From Deltaproteobacteria bacterium (GTDB taxonomy: Bacteria > Desulfobacterota > Desulfobacteria > Desulfobacterales > Desulfosarcinaceae), in NCBI GenBank assembly GCA_020444075.1, contig JAHLLR010000046.1, forward strand, positions 1 to 42,835: a stretch of DNA of 42,835 bases, given 5' to 3'. Within the stretch, counting starts at the first letter, position 1, and the number at the start of each line of letters is the position of its first letter. The notes below the pieces were generated by a model, which saw only the letters and a list, made by a program, of their open reading frames with translations, did not search any database and was not told where the DNA came from. This document shows, piece by piece, positions 35,792-42,835 of the stretch. Position numbers and translations under genes: made by a program.

Positions 35792-36804
35792 CGTTTGCGT
35801 TTCCTCAGCTGGTACTTTTTTACTGCTGCATTGTGTTCCTGGATGGTGGTGGAGAACTGATGGGTCCCATCTTTTTTCGAGACGAAATAGAGGTAGTCGC
35901 TTTGGGCGGGAAAAAGGGCCGCTTCCATGGCAAGGGCTCCCGGGCTGGCTATGGGGCCGGGAGGGAGCCCTTTGATTTTATAGGTGTTGTAAGGCGTGTG
36001 GGTTTCCAGGTGCCGGCGTTTGATGTTGCCGTCGAAATCGGGAATGCCATAGATCACCGTGGGATCGGTTTCCAGGCGCATGCCTTTTTTCAGCCGGTTG
36101 TGAAAGACCGAGGATATCAGCGGGCGCTCTTCGGGGGCGCCGGTCTCTTTTTCGATGATGGAGGCCAGGGTGACGACTTCATGAACGGTCATCCCCTGCG
36201 CTTCTGCCTGCTGATCCCAGGCCGGCTTAAAGGCGGCCCTGAACTGTTTGACCATTGTGGCGATAATGGTGGCGCTGTCCAGCCCCCGTGGAAAATAATA
36301 AGTGTCCGGGAACAGATACCCTTCCAGGGTATCGGCGTCGATGCCGAGGTTTCTGGCTATTTCCGGATCGCGGGTGGCATCGAGAAAGTTTTTCTCCGAT
36401 TCCAGGCCTGCAGCTGCGACCGCTGCGGCGATTTGAACCAGGTTGTATCCTTCCGGGATGGTGAGCCGATACAGGTGTACTCGGCCCTCTACCATCTGTC
36501 CCAGAATTTCCTTTGGCGTCATGGTGGTCGAAAAAAAGTATTCCCCGGCCTTGAGCAGTTTGTCCTTCTTGTCGAGCCTGGCCAGGATCGTGAAACGAAG
36601 GGCATCCGAAACCAGGCCTTCCTGCTGGAGGGCATCGGCCGTCTGCTTAAGGCCCTGGCCCGGGTAAACGGTGAACAGTTTCTCCAGGGCAGCCGTTCCA
36701 ACCGGGCGATCCGCCCAGGACATGAGATGCATGTACAGCACTCCGGCAGTGCAGACCCCCACGAAAATCAGGGCAAATATGATCAAACCCAGTTTTTTTA
36801 GCAT
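35788..36804 (-). CDS. mltG: Endolytic murein transglycosylase
   Basis: A 338-residue YceG/MltG protein that cuts nascent glycan strands in the periplasm and so sets their length. One N-terminal membrane anchor (LGLIIFALIFVGVCTAGVLY), a LysM-like region (about 35-110), then the catalytic domain with E218 in TLASIIEKETGAPEERP, FHNRLKKGMRLETDPTVIYG and YNTYKIKGLPPGPIASPG. It is the first gene of the long minus-strand operon and overlaps cbiD by 4 nt, although its role in cell wall metabolism is unrelated. Confidence 0.95.
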   Translation of the reverse strand: MLKKLGLIIFALIFVGVCTAGVLYMHLMSWADRPVGTAALEKLFTVYPGQGLKQTADALQQEGLVSDALRFTILARLDKKDKLLKAGEYFFSTTMTPKEILGQMVEGRVHLYRLTIPEGYNLVQIAAAVAAAGLESEKNFLDATRDPEIARNLGIDADTLEGYLFPDTYYFPRGLDSATIIATMVKQFRAAFKPAWDQQAEAQGMTVHEVVTLASIIEKETGAPEERPLISSVFHNRLKKGMRLETDPTVIYGIPDFDGNIKRRHLETHTPYNTYKIKGLPPGPIASPGALAMEAALFPAQSDYLYFVSKKDGTHQFSTTIQEHNAAVKKYQLRKRKR

Positions 36805-36843
36805 TCCCCGGTGCTTTCAGTATTCAGTATTTATCGGATGCCT

Positions 36844-36873
36844 ACCATAAGGCATGCCATCGTTGCTTGTCAA
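36844..36873 (-). promoter_or_regulatory. Candidate sigma-70-type promoter for the mltG-cobamide operon
   Basis: Read on the minus strand: TTGACA (36873-36868), an 18-nt spacer and TATGGT (36849-36844), about 40 nt before the mltG start. The -35 box is perfect; the -10 box matches 4 of 6. No cobalamin riboswitch-like sequence was seen by eye between it and mltG. Confidence 0.5.
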
Positions 36874-36945
36874 AGGGGGTTTATTTTTGAATCGATGAAA
36901 GGTATACAAAAAGGTCAACCGCTTTCGGACAGGAGACCGGCGACG

Positions 36946-38112
36946 ATGGCCCAGCGCAACCATGATAAGCATCGATACCACGGGTTCGAACAGGGTCCCA
37001 TCCGGCCGCCCAGCGAAGCCGGCAGCCTGCTGGTCCGGGTAACCCGCAACTGTCCCTGGAACCACTGCGCTTTTTGCCCGGTTTACAAGGGAGCCCGCTT
37101 TTCCGTTCGCTCCGAAGCCCATGTTATCGACGATATCGATGCGGTCCACCGGCACGTGAAGACGCTGAAAGGGCTCGCCGACGGATCCGGGCAGATTTCG
37201 CGTCAGGATATCAGTGAGTTGATGCAGGGCCTCCCCGTTCACGAGCATCAGTCCTTCGGAGCCGCACTGCATTGGTATGCCGGCGGCATGCAATCCATTT
37301 TTCTGCAGGACGCCAACAGCCTGGTCGTCAAGCCCGACCGGCTGATCCGTATTTTGCGTCACCTCCGATTGCGGTTTCCCCGGGTCGACCGCGTCACCTC
37401 CTACGCCCGTTCGCACACGATTGCCCGCATCAGTGACGACGACCTGAGGCGGATGCGGGAGGCGGGACTGAACCGCATCCACATTGGTCTCGAGTCCGGT
37501 TCGGACGCAGTACTCAAGATGGTTCGCAAAGGGGTGGACAAGCTCACCCAGATCAAGGCCGGCAGGAAAGTGAAAAAGGCCGGTATCGAATTGTCTGAAT
37601 ATGTAATGCCGGGTCTGGGGGGAAAGGACCTGTCCCGGGACCATGCGTTGGAAACCGCCGACGCCCTGAACCGGATCAACCCGGATTTCATCCGCCTGCG
37701 CACGCTGGCCATTCCCGACGGGATACCCCTGGCCGAGGAACATCGTTCCGGGCGGTTTGTCAAATTGAACGATATCGATATGGGCCGCGAGATCCGGTTG
37801 TTCATCGAGAGCCTGAACGGCATCAGCAGCATGATCGTCAGTGATCACATCCTTAACCTGTTCGAAGAGGTTCGGGGCCGCCTCCCCGAAGCCAAATCCG
37901 ATATCCTGGCGGTGCTGGACCGGTTCCTCGCCCTGTCGCCCCAGGACCAGTGCCGCTTCCAGGTGGGCCGGCGCCTGGGCATCTTTACCCGCCTGGTCGA
38001 TATGGACAGCCCCAAAAGGCTGGCCAAGGTAGATGCCTTCTGCGCGCAGCACGATATCACCCCGGATAATGTGGATGGGATGATTGATGAAATGATGAAA
38101 CGGTTTATATAA
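36946..38112 (+). CDS. Radical SAM protein with CX4CX2C cluster motif
   Basis: About 388 residues. The cluster-binding motif is RNCPWNHCAFCPVYKG (C36, C41, C44), a CX4CX2C spacing rather than the canonical CX3CX2C. The rest of the barrel is typical: AGGMQSIFLQDANSLVVKP, RVTSYARSHTIARIS, GLNRIHIGLESGSDAVLKMV, then GIELSEYVMPGLGGKDLS. It resembles Elp3/HemN-like barrels but no known family is certain. I chose ATG 36946 with AGGAG 10 nt upstream; the frame is open from 36811. It is followed with no gap by a Cys-rich protein gene. The substrate is unknown. Confidence 0.88.
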   Translation: MAQRNHDKHRYHGFEQGPIRPPSEAGSLLVRVTRNCPWNHCAFCPVYKGARFSVRSEAHVIDDIDAVHRHVKTLKGLADGSGQISRQDISELMQGLPVHEHQSFGAALHWYAGGMQSIFLQDANSLVVKPDRLIRILRHLRLRFPRVDRVTSYARSHTIARISDDDLRRMREAGLNRIHIGLESGSDAVLKMVRKGVDKLTQIKAGRKVKKAGIELSEYVMPGLGGKDLSRDHALETADALNRINPDFIRLRTLAIPDGIPLAEEHRSGRFVKLNDIDMGREIRLFIESLNGISSMIVSDHILNLFEEVRGRLPEAKSDILAVLDRFLALSPQDQCRFQVGRRLGIFTRLVDMDSPKRLAKVDAFCAQHDITPDNVDGMIDEMMKRFI

Positions 38113-38637
38113 ATGGGACTCACGTACAGCTTTAGGGCGGCTCGAAAGAGAATCGAGGGTTTGGATGCCGATGAGCGCAAGACGCTGTTGGCCATCTGCC
38201 GGGACATCCAGGATGCCCAGGAGACCCTGACAAAAAAAGGCATTCCCCTATTGGCTAATTGCATGGCCTGCCAGGGCCTTTGCTGCCGGAACATCCATCC
38301 CGCCGATATCATCACCGAGTGGGATCTGGTGTACATTCTCGCCATGGCGCCGGCGGTTGAAGACGCCATGGCGACTTGCCTTACCCGAGAAAGCTTTTTC
38401 CCTTCAGACTGCATTTTCCTTGAAAACGGCACCGGGCCATGCCTTTTCCCCGACAACCTGCGGCCGGAGCGCTGCATCATCTCCTTCTGCCGCGTGGAAC
38501 CGTCCGTGGAAAAAGAAATCGGCCGGGTCATGGGTGGGTTCAGCCGGCTGATTCGTTTTTTCATGTTCCGTCCGCTTCGCCGGTGGTCGAGATGGCTGAA
38601 GCCGCTCACCCCCGCCAGCCGTCACACCAACGGGTAG
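38113..38637 (+). CDS. Cys-rich protein, YkgJ/zinc- or iron-chelating domain-like
   Basis: A 174-residue protein with ten Cys. The core is CMACQGLCC (C50, C53, C57, C58), then C89, C100, C110, C121 and C126 in the region SDCIFLENGTGPCLF to RCIISFCR. This pattern resembles the YkgJ/UPF0153 putative metal-chelating domain (CxxC..CC then C-x-C set). The C-terminus is basic (RPLRRWSRWLK). The ATG immediately follows the stop of the radical SAM gene, so they are translated together and presumably work together. Confidence 0.75.
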   Translation: MGLTYSFRAARKRIEGLDADERKTLLAICRDIQDAQETLTKKGIPLLANCMACQGLCCRNIHPADIITEWDLVYILAMAPAVEDAMATCLTRESFFPSDCIFLENGTGPCLFPDNLRPERCIISFCRVEPSVEKEIGRVMGGFSRLIRFFMFRPLRRWSRWLKPLTPASRHTNG

Positions 38638-38659
38638 GCTCCCCATTCGATCTTACAAT

Positions 38660-38686
38660 TAAAGAATATCCCACCTAGGTCGATAA
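38660..38686 (+). promoter_or_regulatory. Sigma-28 (FliA)-like promoter for the chemoreceptor gene
   Basis: TAAA (38660-38663), a 15-nt spacer and GTCGATAA (38679-38686) match the flagellar consensus TAAA-N15-GCCGATAA at all but one position. It lies about 90 nt before the chemoreceptor start. The -10 is part of a short palindrome, TCGATAACCTTATCGA (38680-38695). Confidence 0.65.
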
Positions 38687-38721
38687 CCTTATCGAACAGA
38701 TGTGTCTGGTCTGGTTTTCCT

Positions 38722-38736
38722 GCGCCCTTTGGGCGC
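38722..38736 (+). other. Small GC-rich hairpin in the chemoreceptor leader
   Basis: GCGCCC and GGGCGC flank TTT, a 6-bp stem between the putative sigma-28 promoter and the chemoreceptor start. No T tract follows, so an RNA structural role is possible but unproven. Confidence 0.35.
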
Positions 38737-38777
38737 CGGATTCACAACTTTTTCAGTGATTACGGAGTCCCCCAAAT

Positions 38778-40832
38778 ATGTTCAGAAATCTGCCATTACT
38801 CGTCAAACAGATGATTTACTTTTCATGCATCACACTGATTCTGGTAGTCGTTGGCCTGGTGGGGCTCTTCGGCATGCGCAACGTGAGCACCAAACTTCAG
38901 GCCACCACCGAGTCGGGTCCGTTGATCTATGCGGCCATGGAGATGAAGATGGCGGTGGCCAACGACCTGCAGTTGTTCAAGAGCCTGGAAGCAGCACAAT
39001 GGCCGGACGAGGTCGAGGCCACTTGGCGCGAGCACGAAAAGATCGCCCTAAAATTCAACGCCCTGGGCAACGCCATTTTAAAAGGGGGGGAGACGGACGC
39101 CGGAGTCATCCAGGCGGCCAAAGATGAACGGCTGCAACAGGTGGTAACGGATGCACTTCAATTCTACGACGCCTCCTTTCACGCAACCTTTAAAATACTG
39201 GCGGATCTGATCACCAAGAAAATTTCGGCAGAGCCATATGATTATGCACTGCTGGACCAATTGGGGGCGGAGGCCAGCCAGATCGGTGAAAATATCATCT
39301 CTCGCCTCAAGGACCTGGAGACGGGGGTCAAGGCGTCTATCGAATCGGTGAACCAGGAGGCCCGGCAGGCCATGGCCATGGCCAACACATCCATGCTGGT
39401 GGGCATTGCCGCAGGGGTCCTGCTGGCCTTGTTGCTCGGGTTCGTGAGTACCCGCAATATCACCCGTCCCATCAAGCAGGTGGTGAAACTGGCGCAACAG
39501 ATGTCTGAAGGCGATTTTACCCACCATTTAAAAATCGATCAAAAGGATGAAATCGGGTTGCTGGTGGCTGCCTTGAACCGGCTGGTGACGAGGATGGAGC
39601 GCATGCTCAGGCGGGTGGTGAACAGCGTGGACACGCTCCACTTTTCATCGGGGGAAATGACCCGGATATCAGAGCGTATGGCCCGGGGGGCGGACCTCAC
39701 CGCCGCAAAATCAAACACGGTGGCAACGGCGGCCGAGGAGATGAGCGCGAGCATGAGCAGCGTATCCGCGGCCAGTGAAGAGGCTACCACCAACGTGTCT
39801 ATGGTGGCGGAGACGGTGGCCGGCACCACGGAAACCATCAAAACGATCGCCGGGCATTCGGAAAAGGCCAGAACCATTGCGGATAGTGCCGTGGTTCAGG
39901 CAGACCAGGCATCCGCGAAGATGAATGACCTGGGCAGTGCCGCCGATGCCATCAGCAAGGTGACTGAAGTGATTACGGAGATTTCCGAGCAGACCAATCT
40001 GCTGGCGCTCAACGCCACCATCGAGGCGGCGCGCGCCGGTGAGGCAGGGAAGGGGTTTGCTGTGGTGGCCAATGAAATCAAAGCGTTGGCTCGCCAGACA
40101 GCCCAGGCTACCCACGAAATCAAGGCCAAGATCGACGGCATCCAGCATTCGACCGATGAAACCGTCGGTGAAATGCAGCATATTTCCAAGGTAATCAACC
40201 AGGTGAACGACATCGTCGCCACCATCGCCACGGCTGTGGATAGTCAACTGGCATCCACCGAAGAGGTGGCCGGCAACGTACGGGAGGTTTCTCTGGGATT
40301 CGGGGAGATCAATGAGAACGTGGCCCAGTGCTCGCGAGTTACCGGCGAGATCTCCGCGGATATCGCCGATGTGAAGACTTCGGCGGACGAACTGACGCAT
40401 ACCAGCATCGAGGTGGCCTTTAATGTCAGGGAACTTTCACACCTTGCGGAGAAGCTTCACGACGTGGTGGAGTATTTTCACCTGAGTCCCCCCAAATTCG
40501 ACATTGCCGAAGTAAAAAAAGCGCACATGGCGTGGCTTGAACGGCTCACCGCGGCTATCAAAGGGGATATAAAAATTTCCCCGAAGGATGTTCCCGATCA
40601 TAAAAGCTGCGATCTGGGACGATGGTACTTCAGCCAGGCGGGACAAACCCTGGCCGATCTGCCGGGATTCGCCGAAGCCGGCAGGCATCACGAGGAGCTT
40701 CACCGGCTGGCGCGTGAGATTGTCGAACTCGTCAACCAGGGGGAAGTTGGCAAGGCCAACCAGCGAATGACCGCGTTCAACGATGCCCGGACCGGTTTGT
40801 TTGGTGAGTTGGACACCCTGTATTGCGCGTAA
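38778..40832 (+). CDS. Methyl-accepting chemotaxis protein with CZB zinc-binding domain
   Basis: A 684-residue transmembrane chemoreceptor. TM1 is at about 12-32 and TM2 at about 205-226, enclosing a helical periplasmic sensor domain. HAMP follows ([18 protein letters not shown]). The cytoplasmic signalling hairpin contains [20 protein letters not shown] and [20 protein letters not shown]. The C-terminus (580-684) is a chemoreceptor zinc-binding domain with H583, C611 in [10 protein letters not shown]638 and H642. CZB domains bind Zn2+ and can sense zinc or oxidants such as HOCl. GGAG lies 10 nt before the start. It probably belongs to the flagellar regulon and signals through CheA/CheW encoded elsewhere. 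Confidence 0.94.
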   Translation: MFRNLPLLVKQMIYFSCITLILVVVGLVGLFGMRNVSTKLQATTESGPLIYAAMEMKMAVANDLQLFKSLEAAQWPDEVEATWREHEKIALKFNALGNAILKGGETDAGVIQAAKDERLQQVVTDALQFYDASFHATFKILADLITKKISAEPYDYALLDQLGAEASQIGENIISRLKDLETGVKASIESVNQEARQAMAMANTSMLVGIAAGVLLALLLGFVSTRNITRPIKQVVKLAQQMSEGDFTHHLKIDQKDEIGLLVAALNRLVTRMERMLRRVVNSVDTLHFSSGEMTRISERMARGADLTAAKSNTVATAAEEMSASMSSVSAASEEATTNVSMVAETVAGTTETIKTIAGHSEKARTIADSAVVQADQASAKMNDLGSAADAISKVTEVITEISEQTNLLALNATIEAARAGEAGKGFAVVANEIKALARQTAQATHEIKAKIDGIQHSTDETVGEMQHISKVINQVNDIVATIATAVDSQLASTEEVAGNVREVSLGFGEINENVAQCSRVTGEISADIADVKTSADELTHTSIEVAFNVRELSHLAEKLHDVVEYFHLSPPKFDIAEVKKAHMAWLERLTAAIKGDIKISPKDVPDHKSCDLGRWYFSQAGQTLADLPGFAEAGRHHEELHRLAREIVELVNQGEVGKANQRMTAFNDARTGLFGELDTLYCA

Positions 40833-40856
40833 CCCTTTTCGATTCGAGACCGCTTT

Positions 40857-40909
40857 GAAAAAAGGCGCTGCCGGCCACCGATATTCGGTGGCCGGCAGCG
40901 CCTTTTTTT
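40857..40909. terminator. Strong bidirectional Rho-independent terminator
   Basis: A perfect 18-bp stem, GGCGCTGCCGGCCACCGA (40864-40881) with TCGGTGGCCGGCAGCGCC (40885-40902), encloses a 3-nt loop. It is preceded by an A tract and followed by seven T, so it can work in both directions. It insulates the chemoreceptor gene from the ArsR unit. Confidence 0.95.
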
Positions 40910-40929
40910 ATATTGTTCCAATTTGTGGG

Positions 40930-40958
40930 TTGACATGCTCGGATCGAACCCATATATT
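40930..40958 (+). promoter_or_regulatory. Sigma-70-type promoter of the arsR-thioredoxin-permease unit
   Basis: TTGACA (40930-40935), exactly 17 nt, then TATATT (40953-40958). This is one of the clearest promoters in the window, 25 nt upstream of the ArsR start codon. The -10 box is overlapped by the candidate operator. Confidence 0.8.
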
Positions 40959-40973
40959 CCAATATAACGATAT
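40954..40973 (+). promoter_or_regulatory. Candidate ArsR operator 1
   Basis: ATATTCCAATATAACGATAT, an imperfect AT-rich palindrome whose ATAT/ATAT ends sit over the -10 and transcription start. The same pattern (ATAT-N4-A-N-ATA-R-CGATAT) recurs after the gene at 41348-41367. Confidence 0.55.
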
Positions 40974-40982
40974 GGAGGAGAT

Positions 40983-41330
40983 ATGAAAGAGTTCATCCGG
41001 GTCATGAAGGCCGTTTCCGACCCCACCCGGGTCAAAATCCTGAAAATTCTGGAGCGGCGCATGATGTGCGTCTGCGAACTACAGACCGCCCTCGGCGCCG
41101 CCCAGTCCACGACCAGCAAGCATTTAAAGATATTGGAAGACGCAGGGTTGGTGGCATACCACAAGGATGGGTTGTGGGTAAACTACACGCTGACCGACGG
41201 GCGCCAGAGCCCCTTTGCCGCGTCTCTGCTCGGCAATTTGCGTCACTGGCTTAACGAGGAGCCGGAAATATCGGACGTTGTCGAAAAAACGGCATTCATC
41301 GACCGGTTCGAAATCTTGAACAAGAACTGA
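40983..41330 (+). CDS. ArsR/SmtB family transcriptional regulator
   Basis: 115 residues. The winged helix-turn-helix runs from about residue 5 to 85: VSDPTRVKILKILERR, a Cys pair (C29, C31) in MMCVCELQTALG, and recognition helix QSTTSKHLKILEDAGLV. The CVC motif in the helix before the recognition helix is the arsenic/antimony (or soft metal) binding site of ArsR-type members; other members here are redox-linked. It is expected to repress its own operon and release DNA on ligand binding. The start codon follows TGGAGGAGAT. The downstream thioredoxin and permease are its probable targets. Confidence 0.93.
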   Translation: MKEFIRVMKAVSDPTRVKILKILERRMMCVCELQTALGAAQSTTSKHLKILEDAGLVAYHKDGLWVNYTLTDGRQSPFAASLLGNLRHWLNEEPEISDVVEKTAFIDRFEILNKN

Positions 41331-41347
41331 TTTTTTTTATCCCTGTT

Positions 41348-41367
41348 ATATCATTAAATAGCGATAT
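41348..41367 (+). promoter_or_regulatory. Candidate ArsR operator 2
   Basis: ATATCATTAAATAGCGATAT, flanked by a further T and A to give TATATC-N10-GATATA with perfect 6-bp arms. It lies between the regulator and the thioredoxin gene, and matches operator 1 in length and sequence pattern. Confidence 0.55.
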
Positions 41368-41460
41368 ATAGAATCGGTACCGTCGATTTGAGAATGCGTA
41401 AAGGATCCGTGGCTCGCTGCGGAGAGTATTCAAACCACCGTCATCGGAAGGAGAAAACAA

Positions 41461-41694
41461 ATGGAGATCAAAGTATTGGGGCCCGGTTGCGCCAAGTGTA
41501 AGCAGACTGAACAAATCGTCAAGGAGGCCGTGGCCGCTGCCGGCGTTGAGGCCAGTGTGGAAAAGGTCACCGATGTCATGGCGATCGCCGGCTACGGGGT
41601 GTTCGGTACTCCGGCGGTGGTGGTGGACGGCGAGGTTAAAAGCGTGGGAAAGATTCCAAAGAAAGATGACGTCATCGACTGGTTGACAAAATAA
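41461..41694 (+). CDS. Small thioredoxin-fold redox protein (TM0996/MTH895 type)
   Basis: A 77-residue glutaredoxin/thioredoxin-like protein. The redox pair C10 and C13 is in GPGCAKCKQT, followed by the cis-Pro segment FGTPAVVVDGEVK near residue 48. This matches the 'redox-active disulfide protein 2' family of archaea and anaerobic bacteria. It probably reduces thiols in a partner protein, or reduces arsenate or selenium compounds; the partner is unknown. Start ATG 41461 is preceded by GGAAGGAG. It is 130 nt downstream of the regulator and 53 nt upstream of the permease. Confidence 0.9.
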   Translation: MEIKVLGPGCAKCKQTEQIVKEAVAAAGVEASVEKVTDVMAIAGYGVFGTPAVVVDGEVKSVGKIPKKDDVIDWLTK

Positions 41695-41747
41695 GAAGAC
41701 CGGAGGTTGGGGACAGCCTCATTCTGGCAGTAACGATGGAGATATGC

Positions 41748-42835
41748 ATGAAACGAAACGATGAAAAAACGGGCGGTTATTCGGTGGCTCGAGGCGATAA
41801 GAGACCATACTTCCGGGACGCCATGTGGCTCCAATTATTGTTAGGGGTCAGCGGCGTGTACCTCTGGTGGTTGGTGTATGGCCTATTGCCGCAGTTCTCC
41901 AGGTTTTTGACCTACTCGCTGTTTAATATCGGCAAGGGTACTCATCTGGGTGCAGCATTGGAATTCTTCTTTTACGACACCCCCAAGGTAATGATGCTGC
42001 TGGTGCTGGTGGTATTCGGCGTGGGCATCATCCGAACGTTTTTCACCCCTGAACGCACACGGGACATATTGTCAGGAAAAAGTGAATTCGTGGGCAATAT
42101 CATGGCGGCGTCGCTGGGCATCGTCACCCCGTTTTGTTCGTGCTCGGCCGTGCCGCTGTTCATCGGATTTGTGACCGCCGGTGTGCCGCTGGGGGTGACT
42201 TTCTCTTTTCTGATTGCCGCCCCCCTGGTCAATGAGATCGCCGTGGGACTGTTGTACGGCTTGCTGGGGTGGAAGGTGGCCGGCATTTACATGGCTACGG
42301 GATTGACCATCGCCATTATGGCGGGCTGGGTGATCGGTCGTCTGCATCTGGAAAAATATATCGAGGAGTGGGTGGTCAAACTCAATGTTGATTCGGCTGC
42401 GGCACCCCAAATCAAACTGATGTGGCGGGACCGGATAATCGCCGGCTGGGAGGCTGTCAAGGAGATCGTCGGCAAGGTCTGGATCTACATGATTATCGGC
42501 ATCGCCGTCGGCGCCGGGATCCACGGCTATGTGCCGGAGGGATTCTTGGCCGCGATAATGGGCAAGGGCGCCTGGTGGGCCGTCCCGGCGGCCGTCGGTT
42601 TGGGAGTGCCCATGTATTCCAATGCCGCCGGAATCATTCCGGTAGTGGAGGCCCTTCTGGGCAAGGGAGCTGCTTTAGGCACCGTACTGGCTTTCATGAT
42701 GTCGGTGATTGCCCTGAGCCTGCCTGAGATGATAATTCTCAGAAAAGTACTCAAGCCGCAATTGATCGCTGTATTCATCGCCGTGGTGACCTGCGGGATT
42801 CTGATCGTGGGGTATTTGTTTAATCTGATGATTTA
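41748..42835 (+). CDS. Permease of the DUF318/ArsP-like family, cut only at its stop codon
   Basis: A complete-looking 362-residue polytopic membrane protein from ATG 41748. The frame stays open to the last base, which falls inside what is probably the stop codon (TA-). About eight hydrophobic segments are present. The diagnostic motif is FCSCSAVPLFIGF (C130 and C132), then TAGVPLGVTFSFLIAAPLVNE and, near the end, VPMYSNAAGIIPVVEALLGK, as in the PF03773 permeases. These include ArsP, which exports trivalent organoarsenicals, and other small-molecule permeases. GGAGATATGC precedes the start. It is the third gene of the ArsR-thioredoxin-permease unit. Confidence 0.9.
   Translation, partial: MKRNDEKTGGYSVARGDKRPYFRDAMWLQLLLGVSGVYLWWLVYGLLPQFSRFLTYSLFNIGKGTHLGAALEFFFYDTPKVMMLLVLVVFGVGIIRTFFTPERTRDILSGKSEFVGNIMAASLGIVTPFCSCSAVPLFIGFVTAGVPLGVTFSFLIAAPLVNEIAVGLLYGLLGWKVAGIYMATGLTIAIMAGWVIGRLHLEKYIEEWVVKLNVDSAAAPQIKLMWRDRIIAGWEAVKEIVGKVWIYMIIGIAVGAGIHGYVPEGFLAAIMGKGAWWAVPAAVGLGVPMYSNAAGIIPVVEALLGKGAALGTVLAFMMSVIALSLPEMIILRKVLKPQLIAVFIAVVTCGILIVGYLFNLMI

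Noticed and set aside
36805-36945. Possible cobalamin riboswitch before mltG
   Set aside because: I looked for the conserved B12-box and core segments here and in the operon gaps and saw none. A covariance search would be decisive.
36817-38052. 411-codon antisense frame over the radical SAM gene
   Set aside because: Radical SAM motifs on the plus strand are clear; this product is a low-quality Gln/Gly-rich translation.

Overview
The window looks like a chromosomal segment of a strictly anaerobic, motile Desulfobacterota bacterium, probably near the Desulfosarcina/Desulfococcus group. This is inferred from the GC-rich coding style, an anaerobic (CbiD/CbiG/CbiET-type) cobamide pathway, a methyltransferase resembling that of the Wood-Ljungdahl pathway, a di-haem peroxidase and a sigma-28-like promoter before a chemoreceptor. 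No rRNA, tRNA, CRISPR array, phage or insertion sequence was found. Most of the window is ordinary core genome.

Layout. 1-7 kb: a divergent serine hydroxymethyltransferase homologue, two unrecognised membrane proteins, an exported di-haem cytochrome c peroxidase, and a minus-strand pair (membrane protein with HEAT-like tail, then CPBP protease). 7-10 kb: a thiolase with an unusual insertion, a 51-residue membrane protein and an AI-2E-family permease. 10-19.5 kb: a mainly plus-strand housekeeping run: gyrA, gpsA, radC, a Cys-rich small protein, pgk, a TVP38-family protein, an unrecognised soluble protein, a minus-strand monoacylglycerol-lipase-like hydrolase, a TM/coiled-coil peptide and a YhbY RNA-binding protein. 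19.5-21.9 kb: a class A penicillin-binding protein on the minus strand, and a divergent small protein with an extremely His-rich N-terminus.

21.9-36.8 kb is the centrepiece: one long minus-strand operon, read in transcription order as mltG, cbiD, cbiET, cbiF, cbiG, cbiH, cobO, cbiP, cobU, cobS, threonine-phosphate decarboxylase, cbiB, cbiR, a U32 peptidase-family protein and an AcsE-like pterin/corrinoid methyltransferase. Most junctions are 4-nt stop/start overlaps. The three real gaps each contain an inverted or dispersed repeat. The operon covers much of corrin ring methylation, adenosylation, amidation and nucleotide-loop assembly, and adds CbiR (cobamide salvage and remodelling). It lacks cbiA, cbiC, cbiJ, cbiL and the cobalt chelatase, which must lie elsewhere.

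36.8-42.8 kb: a radical SAM protein with a CX4CX2C cluster motif coupled to a Cys-rich protein; a chemoreceptor with a C-terminal zinc-binding CZB domain behind a sigma-28-like promoter; a strong bidirectional terminator; then an ArsR regulator, a small redox thioredoxin and a permease with a CSCS motif. Two matching 20-bp candidate operators flank the regulator gene. The permease runs to the last base of the window and only its stop codon is cut off.
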